A DNA stretch of 11,257 bases, taken from contig CAAFIN010000205.1 in assembly GCA_900762945.1 (NCBI GenBank), positions 1 to 11,257 of the forward strand, given 5' to 3'. The position numbers were made by a program, and so were the translations under genes. The DNA is from Clostridia bacterium (GTDB taxonomy: Bacteria > Bacillota > Clostridia > Christensenellales > Pumilibacteraceae). The notes beneath the pieces are model-generated. The model was not told the origin of the DNA. It searched no databases and saw nothing but the letters and a program-made list of their open reading frames with translations. This document shows positions 1 through 7,231 of the stretch, in pieces; within the stretch, counting starts at the first letter, position 1; every line of letters begins with the position of its first letter.

Positions 1-210
1 AAACGTTATACCGCTCGATTTTCCCTCATAAAATATGACGTAGCCGTCCGAAGTCAAACGCTTTCGGGCGGCAACCATATTAAAAACGGGGAGCGATCCG
101 CGGGCTTTTTTTAAGCGGCAAACGAAAATAAACGTATAAACGGCATTAAACGCGCGAAACCGATTTTATTCGGGGTTCGGCGCGTAATTTTATAAGGCAG
201 GTAGGTAAAA
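1..210. other. Upstream region with no assignable gene
   Basis: No reading frame here can be assigned. The + strand frame starting at base 1 is open for 37 codons and ends at a TAA at 112-114; it could be the tail of an upstream gene, but the translated residues match nothing I recognise. A T-run at 106-112 follows GC-rich sequence, but I could not pair a convincing stem in front of it. No good -35/-10 pair is visible ahead of greA; TATAAA (135-140) has no partner at the right distance. Confidence 0.4.
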
Positions 211-684
211 ATGGCTGTAAAGATCACTGCGGCTAAGTTGCAGGAGTTCAAGGACGAACTCAACTACAAAAAGAACGAGGGCAGAAAAGAAGTCATCGTC
301 AAGATTCAGGAAGCGCGCGCGTTCGGCGACCTTTCGGAGAACTACGAGTACAAAATCGCCCGCGAGGAGCAAGGCAAACTCGAGGAGCGTATTCAGCAGC
401 TCGAGGACATTCTCGCGCCCGGCAAATACGAAATATACGAAGTCAAGGACCACTACGACAAGGTGGAACTGGGATGCACGGTTACCGTCGAGGATATCGA
501 CACCGAACGCCGTCAGACGCTGCAGATCGTGGGTATTTACGAGTCCGACCCGAACACCGAGCCGAAGAAGATAAGCAACGAATCGCCGCTTGGCAAAGCG
601 CTTATGGGCGCGTGCGAGGACGACGAAGTCGACTTCGAACATAAGAACAACACGGTAACGTACAGAATAGTCGAGATTAAATAA
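211..684 (+). CDS. greA: Transcription elongation factor GreA
   Basis: GreA enters the secondary channel of backtracked RNA polymerase and stimulates cleavage of the 3' end of the nascent RNA so that elongation can resume. The 157 residues match the usual family length. Residues about 1-72 form the N-terminal antiparallel coiled coil, with the signature GDLSENYEY at 39-47; the acidic tip residues D40 and E43 correspond to the Mg2+-coordinating pair of the family. Residues about 80-157 form the FKBP-like globular domain, with the typical ISNESPLGKALMG stretch at 121-133. The ATG at 211 is preceded by a purine-rich AGGCAGGTAGG stretch at 195-205. lysS follows 63 bases downstream without a terminator, so the two are probably co-transcribed, an arrangement common in Clostridia. 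Identification is secure. Confidence 0.97.
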   Translation: MAVKITAAKLQEFKDELNYKKNEGRKEVIVKIQEARAFGDLSENYEYKIAREEQGKLEERIQQLEDILAPGKYEIYEVKDHYDKVELGCTVTVEDIDTERRQTLQIVGIYESDPNTEPKKISNESPLGKALMGACEDDEVDFEHKNNTVTYRIVEIK

Positions 685-747
685 TCGAGGCCATGTTTCG
701 CGCGGCGGTTTTACGCGCGTATAAGAAAACAATATCGAGGAAATAAA

Positions 748-2256
748 ATGAACGACACTACCGAAAAGAACATCACCGAAAATCAGTCTGCGGAAGCGGA
801 GTACGGCGAACAGGTCGCGGTACGCAGAGAGAAACTGAAGAATCTTTGCGCGGCAGGCGAAAACCCCTACGAGCAGACCAAGTTCGACTGCACGGCTACT
901 TCCGCGGAAATCTTAGGCAACGTCGCGGAGTACGAGGGCAAGACCGTATCCGTCGCGGGCAGAGTGCTTTCCCGCAGAATGATGGGCAAAGCGAGTTTCG
1001 CGCACGTTCTCGACGCGAAAGGACAGATACAGATCTACGTCAAGATCGACAACGTGGGCGCGGAAACCTACGAGAAATGGAAAAAAGCGGACGTCGGCGA
1101 TATTTTCGGCGTGACCGGCACGGTTTTCGTCACGCACAAGGGCGAAGTTTCCGTTTCCGCCACCGCGATGGTACTTCTTTCGAAGTCGCTTTTGCCGCTT
1201 CCCGAGAAATTCCACGGTCTTAAGGATAACGATTTAAGATACCGTCAGCGCTACGTCGACCTTATCGCCAACCCCGAAGTCAAAGATTGCTTCGTCGTGC
1301 GCGGCAAGATCATCAAGGCGATCCGCGATCTTCTCGACGAAAAAGGCTTCGTAGAGGTGGAAACCCCGGTGCTGAACACCATAGCCGGCGGCGCGAGCGC
1401 AAGACCGTTCGTGACGCACCACAACACGCTCGACCTTAATATGTATATGCGCATAGCGCCCGAGCTGTACTTAAAGCGCCTTATCGTCGGCGGATTCGAC
1501 AAGGTTTACGAGATCGGCAAAATGTTCCGCAACGAGGGCATGGACGTAAAGCACAACCCCGAGTTCACCATGATGGAACTGTATCAGGCTTACGCCGACT
1601 ACCACGATATGATGGATATTACCGAAGAGATTTACCGCGCCGCGATGAAAGCCGCGGGCAAAGAAGGTAAGATCACTTATCAGGGCACCGAGATCGATAT
1701 GACTTTCCCGTGGGAACGTCTGACGATGCTGGAAGCGATCAAACGTTACGTCGGCATCGATTACGACAAGATGACGGCGGAAGAAGCGCTCGCCGCGGCG
1801 AAAGCGGCGGGAGTGGAGATCGACCCGAAAAAGACGGCTTGGGGCAATATCGTGTACGCGACCTTCGACCAGAAAGTCGAGGAAAAACTGATTCAACCGG
1901 TATTCATTACCGATTACCCCGTCGAGGAAAGCCCGCTCACCAAGCGCAGCAACGAAGATCCGCGGCTTACCTACCGCTTCGAGTTCTTTATTTTCGCGCG
2001 CGAAATGGGCAACGCTTACAGCGAGCTTAACGACCCGATCGACCAGCGCGAACGCTTCGAGCGTCAGGTCGCGCTGAGAGATAACGGCGACGACGAAGCG
2101 CAGATGATGGACGAAGATTACGTCACCGCGCTAGAGTACGGTTTGCCGCCTACGGGAGGATTAGGCATCGGCATCGACAGAATGATTATGCTGCTGACCG
2201 ACAGCGCGTCGATCCGCGACGTAATGCTGTTCCCCACCATGAAGCCCAAGAAATAA
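748..2256 (+). CDS. lysS: Lysyl-tRNA synthetase (class II)
   Basis: Charges tRNA-Lys with lysine through a lysyl-adenylate in the cytoplasm. The 502 residues are the normal length for the bacterial class II enzyme. Residues about 65-145 are the OB-fold anticodon-binding domain (VSVAGRV at 68-74). The catalytic domain shows class II motif 1 around FVEVETPVL (201-209), motif 2 at FRNEGMDVKHNPEFTMMELY (260-279), whose arginine contacts ATP, and motif 3 at GIGIDR (473-478), followed by the family-typical C-terminal IRDVMLFPTMKP. The first 25 residues are an acidic, probably disordered leader. The ribosome site CGAGGA (736-741) supports the ATG at 748. It lies 63 bases behind greA; the next gene begins 49 bases later with no terminator visible. 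Nothing odd seen; identification is secure. Confidence 0.98.
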   Translation: MNDTTEKNITENQSAEAEYGEQVAVRREKLKNLCAAGENPYEQTKFDCTATSAEILGNVAEYEGKTVSVAGRVLSRRMMGKASFAHVLDAKGQIQIYVKIDNVGAETYEKWKKADVGDIFGVTGTVFVTHKGEVSVSATAMVLLSKSLLPLPEKFHGLKDNDLRYRQRYVDLIANPEVKDCFVVRGKIIKAIRDLLDEKGFVEVETPVLNTIAGGASARPFVTHHNTLDLNMYMRIAPELYLKRLIVGGFDKVYEIGKMFRNEGMDVKHNPEFTMMELYQAYADYHDMMDITEEIYRAAMKAAGKEGKITYQGTEIDMTFPWERLTMLEAIKRYVGIDYDKMTAEEALAAAKAAGVEIDPKKTAWGNIVYATFDQKVEEKLIQPVFITDYPVEESPLTKRSNEDPRLTYRFEFFIFAREMGNAYSELNDPIDQRERFERQVALRDNGDDEAQMMDEDYVTALEYGLPPTGGLGIGIDRMIMLLTDSASIRDVMLFPTMKPKK

Positions 2257-2305
2257 CGCTAAACTAACCCTGGACGCACGGTTTACAAAATTACTTTCGA
2301 TAATA

Positions 2306-3052
2306 ATGGATAACAGAGTCACGAAAAAAAGAGTCGCGATCCACTTCGAGTACGACTGGTTGATTTACCTGTTGATAATCGGAGTCGTGATATTCGCGAC
2401 GTATATGGTGTTTATGCAGATAAACATTACGCGCGATTTCGAGCGGGTCGACGTGTTTTTCGCGTGCTATTCGCACGGCTCGGACGATCTTAGCGAAGGG
2501 TTCCTCTCCGATATCCGCGCGGACGGCGACGGCGTTATCCGCGAAGTCAATCTTAACTACCAAAGCCCAACCAACGAATACTACGACACGCTTCTCACTT
2601 CGTCCGGCTTTACTTCCGACGTGCTGATAGTAAGAAAGTCCGACATGGACCGCTACGCCACCTGGTTTCTGGAGATGGACGACTACGTCTTAAAGCAGAT
2701 TTTCGGCGATAACGCCGCGTTGAGAGAAGCCGTAGACTATTACGAGTATACGCCCGGCGAGGACGCGACCGAAGAAGAAAAGGCGATTGCGGGCAGAAAA
2801 TACGGCATACGCGTGGATAATTTCTTAAAAATCAACAACGCTACCGTGGAAAATTCGCCGTTTACGTTCGACCTCAGTAAGCACTCGAGCAGTTACAGCG
2901 AGGAAGAACTCGCAAAGTACGACACCGAGTTCTATATCGTGATCGACCGCAACAGCACGAAAATCGGCGAGAAAGGCAAGAAAGAAAAATACCGCGACCT
3001 TACCCAGACTTACCGTTTCGTCGGGTGGTTTACGGAGCGTTACGCGCAATGA
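2306..3052 (+). CDS. Unrecognised single-pass membrane protein
   Basis: I do not recognise this 248-residue protein. Residues 1-17 are basic and polar, 18-37 (WLIYLLIIGVVIFATYMVF region) form one hydrophobic segment, and the remaining ~210 residues are hydrophilic and acidic, with many aromatic residues (for example the YYDTLL and YYEYTPGED stretches). With positive residues before the segment, the expected topology is an N-terminal anchor with the large domain outside. There is no lipobox and no recognisable catalytic motif. The outer domain, with stretches such as SDVLIVRKSDMD (positions about 109-120), could have a solute-binding-protein-like fold, but that is a guess. No Shine-Dalgarno sequence precedes the ATG at 2306, so the start is less certain; a later start would cut into the membrane segment. 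Its stop overlaps the next gene's start as ATGA (3049-3052), which suggests coupled translation with the YaaO-like enzyme. Confidence 0.8.
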   Translation: MDNRVTKKRVAIHFEYDWLIYLLIIGVVIFATYMVFMQINITRDFERVDVFFACYSHGSDDLSEGFLSDIRADGDGVIREVNLNYQSPTNEYYDTLLTSSGFTSDVLIVRKSDMDRYATWFLEMDDYVLKQIFGDNAALREAVDYYEYTPGEDATEEEKAIAGRKYGIRVDNFLKINNATVENSPFTFDLSKHSSSYSEEELAKYDTEFYIVIDRNSTKIGEKGKKEKYRDLTQTYRFVGWFTERYAQ

Positions 3053-4182
3053 ACGGCGAACTGCGTACCGCGTTCGGCGCGTGCATAGGAACCCCCGAAA
3101 AGGCGTTCGAAGCGGAGAAAACCGCCGTTTCGTCCGCTTATCGGCGCGATACGATAGAAGAATCGACGGGCGCGTTCCGAGATTTCCGGGCGTTCTGTAT
3201 GCCGGGGCATAAGGGGCGGCTCGACCCGCTGGATCAAAGCGAACACGACGAGGACTGTCTGTTCCCCGCGGCTTCCGTCGCAAAAGCGGAAGCGAAAGCG
3301 GCTAAGCACTACGGCGTGAAAAAGGCGCGATTTCTCGTCTGCGGCGCGAGCATGGGCGTGAAAGCGGCGTTTATCGCGGCGAAACGCGATACCGTCGCGC
3401 CCGAGTTTACCCACCGTTCGGCGGTTTTGGGAGCGTTCCTCGCTAGAACGCAACTGTTTACTTTCCCGACGGGCGAGGAGTTCGGCTTGCCGAAAGTACC
3501 CGCTCCCGCCGACTACGAAAAGGCTTTCGGCGTTTATCCTACGGCGCAAGCGGCGCTCGTCACTTCGCCCGATTATTTCGGAAGAACGGCGGACGTCAAG
3601 GGGATAAAAGCGGTTTGCGAGCGGCTTAGTAAACTTCTGATAGTCGACGCGGCGCACGGAGCGCACTTTGCGACCAGACCGGATATTTTCCCCGTCGGCG
3701 GCGAAAAGTACGCGGACTTCGCGGTGCTGTCGGCGCACAAAACGCTGCGGGCGCTTACACAGAGCGCGATAGGCGCAGTCAATAACGAGCGGTATTTCGC
3801 GGCTTACGACGAGGCGCTCGACCTTATCGGCACGACCAGTCCGTCGTATCGTCTGCTCGCTTCGCTCGAGAACGCGATCGCGTTCGAGGAAACGCACGGC
3901 GCGGGCTACGACAACTTGAAGGCGGCTTGCGACGAGTTCCGTTCGCGCGTAAAGTGTCTTAACTCCGACGACCCGTTGAGAATAACGGTCGATTGCGGAG
4001 CGTACGGCACTACCGGAGAGAGGTTCTACTACGAGTGCGTGCGGCGTAGGATTATGCCCGAAACTTTTTTCGGGAACTACTGCGTGTTTATAATCACGCT
4101 GTCGGACGAGCCCGAGGAAGTCCGCGGTCTTACGGACGAAGCGGAAAAAATACTATTAAAAGATAGGAAACGATCGGTATGA
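3049..4182 (+). CDS. Compact Orn/Lys/Arg decarboxylase-fold (YaaO-like) protein
   Basis: A fold-type I PLP enzyme related to the Orn/Lys/Arg decarboxylase major domain; B. subtilis YaaO, encoded just before tmk, is the positional counterpart. At 377 residues it is about 100 shorter than typical YaaO-type proteins (roughly 480); the C-terminal domain is abbreviated. Visible motifs: MPGHKG (51-56, usually TPGHKQG); a short DEDCLFPAASVAKAE region; CGASMG at 98-103 in place of the usual NGST-type PLP phosphate loop; H122 in the position that stacks on PLP; D200 and H203 in VDAAHGAH; and SAHKTL with the Schiff-base lysine K231. The C-terminal DPLRITVD...GERFYYECVRRR stretch matches the family tail. 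The substrate is unknown. I chose the ATG at 3049 over an in-frame GTG at 3025 because it forms an ATGA overlap with the upstream stop and has GGAG at 3034-3037. It overlaps tmk by another ATGA. The fold assignment is firm; decarboxylase activity is not proven. Confidence 0.88.
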   Translation: MNGELRTAFGACIGTPEKAFEAEKTAVSSAYRRDTIEESTGAFRDFRAFCMPGHKGRLDPLDQSEHDEDCLFPAASVAKAEAKAAKHYGVKKARFLVCGASMGVKAAFIAAKRDTVAPEFTHRSAVLGAFLARTQLFTFPTGEEFGLPKVPAPADYEKAFGVYPTAQAALVTSPDYFGRTADVKGIKAVCERLSKLLIVDAAHGAHFATRPDIFPVGGEKYADFAVLSAHKTLRALTQSAIGAVNNERYFAAYDEALDLIGTTSPSYRLLASLENAIAFEETHGAGYDNLKAACDEFRSRVKCLNSDDPLRITVDCGAYGTTGERFYYECVRRRIMPETFFGNYCVFIITLSDEPEEVRGLTDEAEKILLKDRKRSV

Positions 4183-4808
4183 GCGGAAAATTCGTTACGA
4201 TAGAGGGTTGCGAGGGCGTAGGCAAGTCCACGCTCACGGCGGGGCTTAAGCGGTATTTCGAGCAGAACGGAATCGACGCGGTTTTCACGCGCGAGCCGGG
4301 CGGCACTCCCGTCGCCGAAAAGATCCGCGGGCTGATTCTCGACGCGAACAACGACGAAACCACGCCCATAACCGAACTTCTGCTGTACGCCGCTGCGCGC
4401 GCTCAGCACACCGAAGAAATGATTATCCCAGCGGTGAACGCCGGCAAGATCGTCGTGTGCGACCGCTACTCCGATTCCACGCTCGCGTATCAGCACTATG
4501 CGCGCGGGCTTAGCGAGAGCGTGTGCCGCGAACTCAACCGCGTCGCCGAGTGCGGCGTGAAAATCGACCTTACCGTGTTCCTCGATCTCACGCCCGAAAA
4601 AGGCTTTTCGAGAAAGGGCGGCGCTGACAAGACCGACAGACTGGAGAATGCGGGCGCGGCTTTTCACCGCCGCGTTTACGAGGGCTTCAAGGCGATAGAG
4701 AAGCGCGAACCCGAGCGTTTCGTCGCGGTCGACGCGGACAAAACGGCGGAAGAAGTGCTGGAATCCGTGATCGCGATTATGAAAGCAAAGGGCGTAATAA
4801 ATAAATGA
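4179..4808 (+). CDS. tmk: Thymidylate kinase (dTMP kinase)
   Basis: Phosphorylates dTMP to dTDP with ATP, the step that joins the de novo and salvage routes to dTTP. The 209 residues match the family length. Residues 9-18 hold the P-loop GCEGVGKST; the second position is Cys where Pro or Asp is common. REPGGT (38-43) is the DR/PGGT dTMP-binding signature region, DRYSDSTLAYQ (95-105) contains the DRY motif that contacts the nucleotide, and a LID-like segment SRKGGADKTDRLE covers about 144-156. The ATG at 4179 overlaps the preceding stop (ATGA) and has AGGAAA at 4165-4170. The gene ends in an ATGA overlap with holB. The tmk-holB pairing is classic in Firmicutes and links dTTP supply to the replication clamp loader. 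Confidence 0.97.
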   Translation: MSGKFVTIEGCEGVGKSTLTAGLKRYFEQNGIDAVFTREPGGTPVAEKIRGLILDANNDETTPITELLLYAAARAQHTEEMIIPAVNAGKIVVCDRYSDSTLAYQHYARGLSESVCRELNRVAECGVKIDLTVFLDLTPEKGFSRKGGADKTDRLENAGAAFHRRVYEGFKAIEKREPERFVAVDADKTAEEVLESVIAIMKAKGVINK

Positions 4809-5770
4809 ACCGTTACGACGTGATGAAAAACAGCGCGGCTTTCGCGCTCATGAAACGCGACGCGGACGAAAACCGCGTTTCTCACGCGTATCTCGTCGTT
4901 TCGCCCGACGAGGGTATGTCCGACGCGCTCGCTTCGTTGTTTATAGCGTCCGTGGCGTTCGGAGGCACCGACACCGCGGCGATCGAGCGCGCGGAAAACT
5001 TCGGCGCGGATATAATACGACTGCCCGAGGGCGACAAAGTACTCGCCGGCGATATAAAAACGCTTACCGACTCGGTGTATTTTACGCCGACGGAACTGAA
5101 AAAGAAGTTCTACGTTATCCGCAAATGCGAAACGATGAACGAAACTTCGCAGAACAAACTGCTCAAAATTCTCGAAGAACCGCCCGAAAGCGTGGTGATA
5201 ATACTGCTTGCCGCGGGCGTGGGACAAATCTTACCTACGGTGCTGTCGAGAGTGCGCAGAGTGGACGCGGAACCCATGCCGGAAGCGGAAATGCTCCGTT
5301 ACCTCGAGGCGAACTACGGATCGGACGGCACAGTGTATCTTGCCGCGGCGCTGTCCGGCGGCTATATCGGTAAAGCCGAAAAGGTCATGACCGAAAAAGC
5401 CCCGCGAGAAACGTTCGAGTTCGTTCTCTCGGTCTTAAAAGGTATGAAAAACAGCCGACTGGTGCTTCCGTACTCTGTGCGGCTCGGCGGCTACAAGGAC
5501 AGACTGAGCGAGTTCATAGACGTGCTCGAACTCGTGCTTGCGGACTGTATGCGGGCGAGCGCGGGCATTCGCGACGGGCTGGAGTTCAAGAACGCCACCC
5601 GCGAGATTATCGAGATTTCGTCCGAGTACGACGCGGACGTGGTCGTGCGGCTGGCGCCCGCGATAAGGCGCGCGAGAATGAGGATTTCGCTTAACGGCAA
5701 TCCGCAGTCGGTCGCCGACGAATTATTATTCTCATTACTGGAGGTCAAGGCAAAATGCCGGAAGTCATAG
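4805..5770 (+). CDS. holB: DNA polymerase III subunit delta' (clamp loader)
   Basis: The delta' subunit is the stator of the clamp loader that places the beta sliding clamp on primed DNA. The 321 residues are of usual length. The AAA+ core is seen as SHAYL (26-30) opening the first beta strand, then VSPDEGMSD (32-40) where active paralogues carry GPxGxGKT, so the P-loop is lost. The Walker B place reads YVIRKCETM (103-111), without its acidic residues. NKLLKILEEPP (117-127), a strong family signature, and PTVLSR (144-149), the arginine-bearing sensor/SRC motif with Cys replaced by Val, are kept. The four-cysteine zinc module of E. coli delta' is absent: the expected region (about 50-72) has no cysteine. 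Loss of ATP binding is known for delta', so this fits. Start is the ATGA overlap with tmk. Residues 170-321 are the helical lid and collar. Confidence 0.93.
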   Translation: MNRYDVMKNSAAFALMKRDADENRVSHAYLVVSPDEGMSDALASLFIASVAFGGTDTAAIERAENFGADIIRLPEGDKVLAGDIKTLTDSVYFTPTELKKKFYVIRKCETMNETSQNKLLKILEEPPESVVIILLAAGVGQILPTVLSRVRRVDAEPMPEAEMLRYLEANYGSDGTVYLAAALSGGYIGKAEKVMTEKAPRETFEFVLSVLKGMKNSRLVLPYSVRLGGYKDRLSEFIDVLELVLADCMRASAGIRDGLEFKNATREIIEISSEYDADVVVRLAPAIRRARMRISLNGNPQSVADELLFSLLEVKAKCRKS

Positions 5771-6630
5771 GTATCAAATTCAGAAAATCCCCCAAAGTCT
5801 ATTATTTCGCGCCCGGCGACAACGACTTCACCGAGGGTTGCGGAGTGATAGTCGAAACCGCAAAGGGGCAGGAGTACGGCACGGTCGCGATGCTTCCCAA
5901 AGACGTCGACGACAGCGAAGTCGTACAGCCGCTTAAACCCATAGTGCGCGTGGCGGCCCCCGCGGACGAGCGCCGCGTGCGCGACAACGAGGCGCGCCGT
6001 GACGAAACGCTTCGGCTTGCCACCGAAAAAGTGGAGAAAACGGGACTCGATATGAAACTCGTCGACGCGGAATACACGTTCGACGGCTCGAAACTCGTCA
6101 TTTATTTCACTGCGGACGGCAGAGTGGACTTTCGCGATCTCGTCAAGGAGCTCGCGGCGACGTTTCGTATCCGTATCGAACTCCGTCAGATCGGCGCTCG
6201 CGACGAGTGCAAGATGCTGGGCGGCATCGCGCCGTGCGGCAGAGCGTGCTGCTGCTCCGATCATATGCCCGAGTACGCGCACGTCACCGTCAGAATGGCA
6301 AAGAACCAGAATCTGTCGCTTAACCCCGCGAAGATCAGCGGACTTTGCGGCAGACTGATGTGCTGTCTTGCCTACGAGAACGCGCACTACGTCGAAACCA
6401 ACAAGAAAATGCCCAAGATGGGTTCATCCGTCACCACCGCGGACAAGCGCCGCGGCACCGTGGTCGGGCTTAATCAACTGAAAGAAACCGTGCGCGTCAA
6501 GTACGAGGAAAACGACAGGACCGAATACGTCGACGTACCGCTTAAAGACGTTATTTCTAAGGGCAAAGGCTCGGCGCAGGACGACGTAAAGGACGAAACG
6601 CCCGCCGACGTAAAAAAATTGCTCGATTGA
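5755..6630 (+). CDS. ricT: PSP1-domain protein RicT (YaaT)
   Basis: RicT (YaaT) forms the RicA-RicF-RicT complex with YmcA and YlbF in B. subtilis; the complex carries [4Fe-4S] clusters, helps RNase Y process operon mRNAs and affects competence, sporulation and biofilm formation. The 291 residues match the family. The PSP1 domain covers about 5-210. Cysteines cluster at C152, C161, C165-C167 (CGRACCC) and C198, C203, C204 (GLCGRLMCC), the diagnostic cluster-binding set. The last ~50 residues are charged and variable. The ATG at 5755 has a strong GGAGGTC at 5740-5746 and overlaps holB by 16 bases, so translation is coupled, yet the strong ribosome site lets it initiate on its own. The partners RicA and RicF are not in this window. 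It directly follows holB, as yaaT does in B. subtilis. Confidence 0.96.
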   Translation: MPEVIGIKFRKSPKVYYFAPGDNDFTEGCGVIVETAKGQEYGTVAMLPKDVDDSEVVQPLKPIVRVAAPADERRVRDNEARRDETLRLATEKVEKTGLDMKLVDAEYTFDGSKLVIYFTADGRVDFRDLVKELAATFRIRIELRQIGARDECKMLGGIAPCGRACCCSDHMPEYAHVTVRMAKNQNLSLNPAKISGLCGRLMCCLAYENAHYVETNKKMPKMGSSVTTADKRRGTVVGLNQLKETVRVKYEENDRTEYVDVPLKDVISKGKGSAQDDVKDETPADVKKLLD

Positions 6631-6640
6631 TTAAAAATTC

Positions 6641-6669
6641 TAGACAAATCGATTTTGCCGTGTTATAAT
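6641..6669 (+). promoter_or_regulatory. Sigma-A-type promoter of the ferredoxin gene
   Basis: A -35 box TAGACA (6641-6646, five of six matches to TTGACA) and a perfect -10 box TATAAT (6664-6669) are separated by 17 bases. The expected transcript start, near 6676, leaves about 32 bases to the ATG at 6708. It begins only 10 bases after the ricT stop, so the ferredoxin has its own promoter in the absence of a terminator behind ricT. Confidence 0.85.
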
Positions 6670-6707
6670 ATAGTCACGGATAATCTAAAAAAGGAGCGTA
6701 TCGAATC

Positions 6708-6878
6708 ATGGCACACGTTATTTCTAACGAATGTATCGCTTGCGGATCGTGCGAGGCTCAGTGCCCCGTCAACGCTATCAGCATGGGCGACGGCAAGTAC
6801 GAAATCAACCCCGACGAGTGCATCGACTGCGGCGCGTGCGAAGCACAGTGCCCCGTCGGCGCGATTTCCGAAAACTAA
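6708..6878 (+). CDS. Clostridial 2[4Fe-4S] ferredoxin
   Basis: A small soluble electron carrier for anaerobic redox enzymes such as pyruvate:ferredoxin oxidoreductase and hydrogenases. The 56 residues carry two near-identical halves with the motif CxxCxxCxxxCP: C9, C12, C15, C19 (with P20) and C38, C41, C44, C48 (with P49), the standard eight-cysteine ligand set for two [4Fe-4S] clusters. The halves end in PVNAIS and PVGAIS. The start codon is backed by AAAGGAG (6690-6696). It is too short for a long-ORF search, and reading the other two frames here gives only spurious peptides. The gene is bracketed by its own promoter and terminator, so it is a monocistronic unit, probably well expressed. 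Its presence argues for an obligate anaerobe. Confidence 0.97.
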   Translation: MAHVISNECIACGSCEAQCPVNAISMGDGKYEINPDECIDCGACEAQCPVGAISEN

Positions 6879-6906
6879 TTTTCGGTTCGTCAATACTTAA
6901 AAAGAC

Positions 6907-6943
6907 AAACGGCTCGCGTTACTTCCGAGCCGTTTTCTTTATT
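6907..6943 (+). terminator. Rho-independent terminator of the ferredoxin gene
   Basis: A perfect 10 bp inverted repeat, AAACGGCTCG (6907-6916) and CGAGCCGTTT (6926-6935), encloses a 9-base loop and is followed by a T-rich tract (TCTTTATT). It lies 28 bases after the ferredoxin stop. This is a typical strong intrinsic terminator; the following gene starts 16 bases after the tract. Confidence 0.93.
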
Positions 6944-6958
6944 ACTCAGGAGTAAATT

Positions 6959-7159
6959 ATGCAAGAATACGACAGAGTAATGCTTACCGTAGAAAAGAAA
7001 AAGTACGCCAAGTACGGCGTTCATAAGGGTATGGACGGCTGGATCTGCGATCCGCGGACGATACTCGGCGCGTGGCTCGTGAGTTTCGATCAGGAGGACG
7101 ATCTGCCCGAAATCGCTTGTATCCCCGTCGACGAAAAAGACCTCGAGGTCATAGCGTAG
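6959..7159 (+). CDS. Small protein of unknown function, 66 residues
   Basis: I do not recognise a named family with certainty; the sequence resembles short conserved hypothetical proteins from Clostridia. It opens with EYDRVMLTVEKKKYAKYG, then the Gly-rich turn VHKGMDGWICDPR (21-33), then LVSFDQEDDLPEIACIPV with a hydrophobic strand pattern and a DLEVIA tail. The alternating strands with a KGMxGxIxD-like turn suggest a small SH3-like beta barrel, as seen in several short 'surface-loop' proteins, but this is inference. There is no signal peptide or membrane segment. The ATG at 6959 has CAGGAG at 6947-6952. It begins just after the ferredoxin terminator and has no evident promoter of its own, so it may rely on read-through. 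The codon use resembles its neighbours, which supports a real gene. Confidence 0.75.
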   Translation: MQEYDRVMLTVEKKKYAKYGVHKGMDGWICDPRTILGAWLVSFDQEDDLPEIACIPVDEKDLEVIA

Positions 7160-7231
7160 GAAACGTCGGCGGTTTTTTGCTGTCCTTACCGGCTTACGCG
7201 CGGTAAAAGTTGCCGCGGGCGGGTTAAACCG

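Noticed and set aside
30..57. Minus-strand promoter-like pair TTGACT and TATTTT, 16 bp apart
   Set aside because: No start codon with a ribosome site follows before the window edge; the match could be chance.
699..719. CGCGCG repeat hairpin between greA and lysS as a terminator
   Set aside because: The downstream side is not followed by a T-run; CG palindromes are common in this sequence.
190..732. 180-codon open frame antisense to greA
   Set aside because: It mirrors the greA codons on the opposite strand, has composition typical of an antisense shadow, and no ribosome site; greA is certain.
3040..3897. 285-codon antisense frame over the YaaO-like gene
   Set aside because: Extremely Arg-rich translation typical of the antisense of GCG/CGC-rich codons; the + strand protein has clear PLP-enzyme motifs.
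5491..6387. 298-codon antisense frame over holB and ricT
   Set aside because: Spans two well-identified genes; the product has no recognisable domain.
6655..6955. Two + strand frames overlapping the ferredoxin gene
   Set aside because: They are out-of-frame readings; only the frame starting at 6708 carries the eight-cysteine pattern and a ribosome site.
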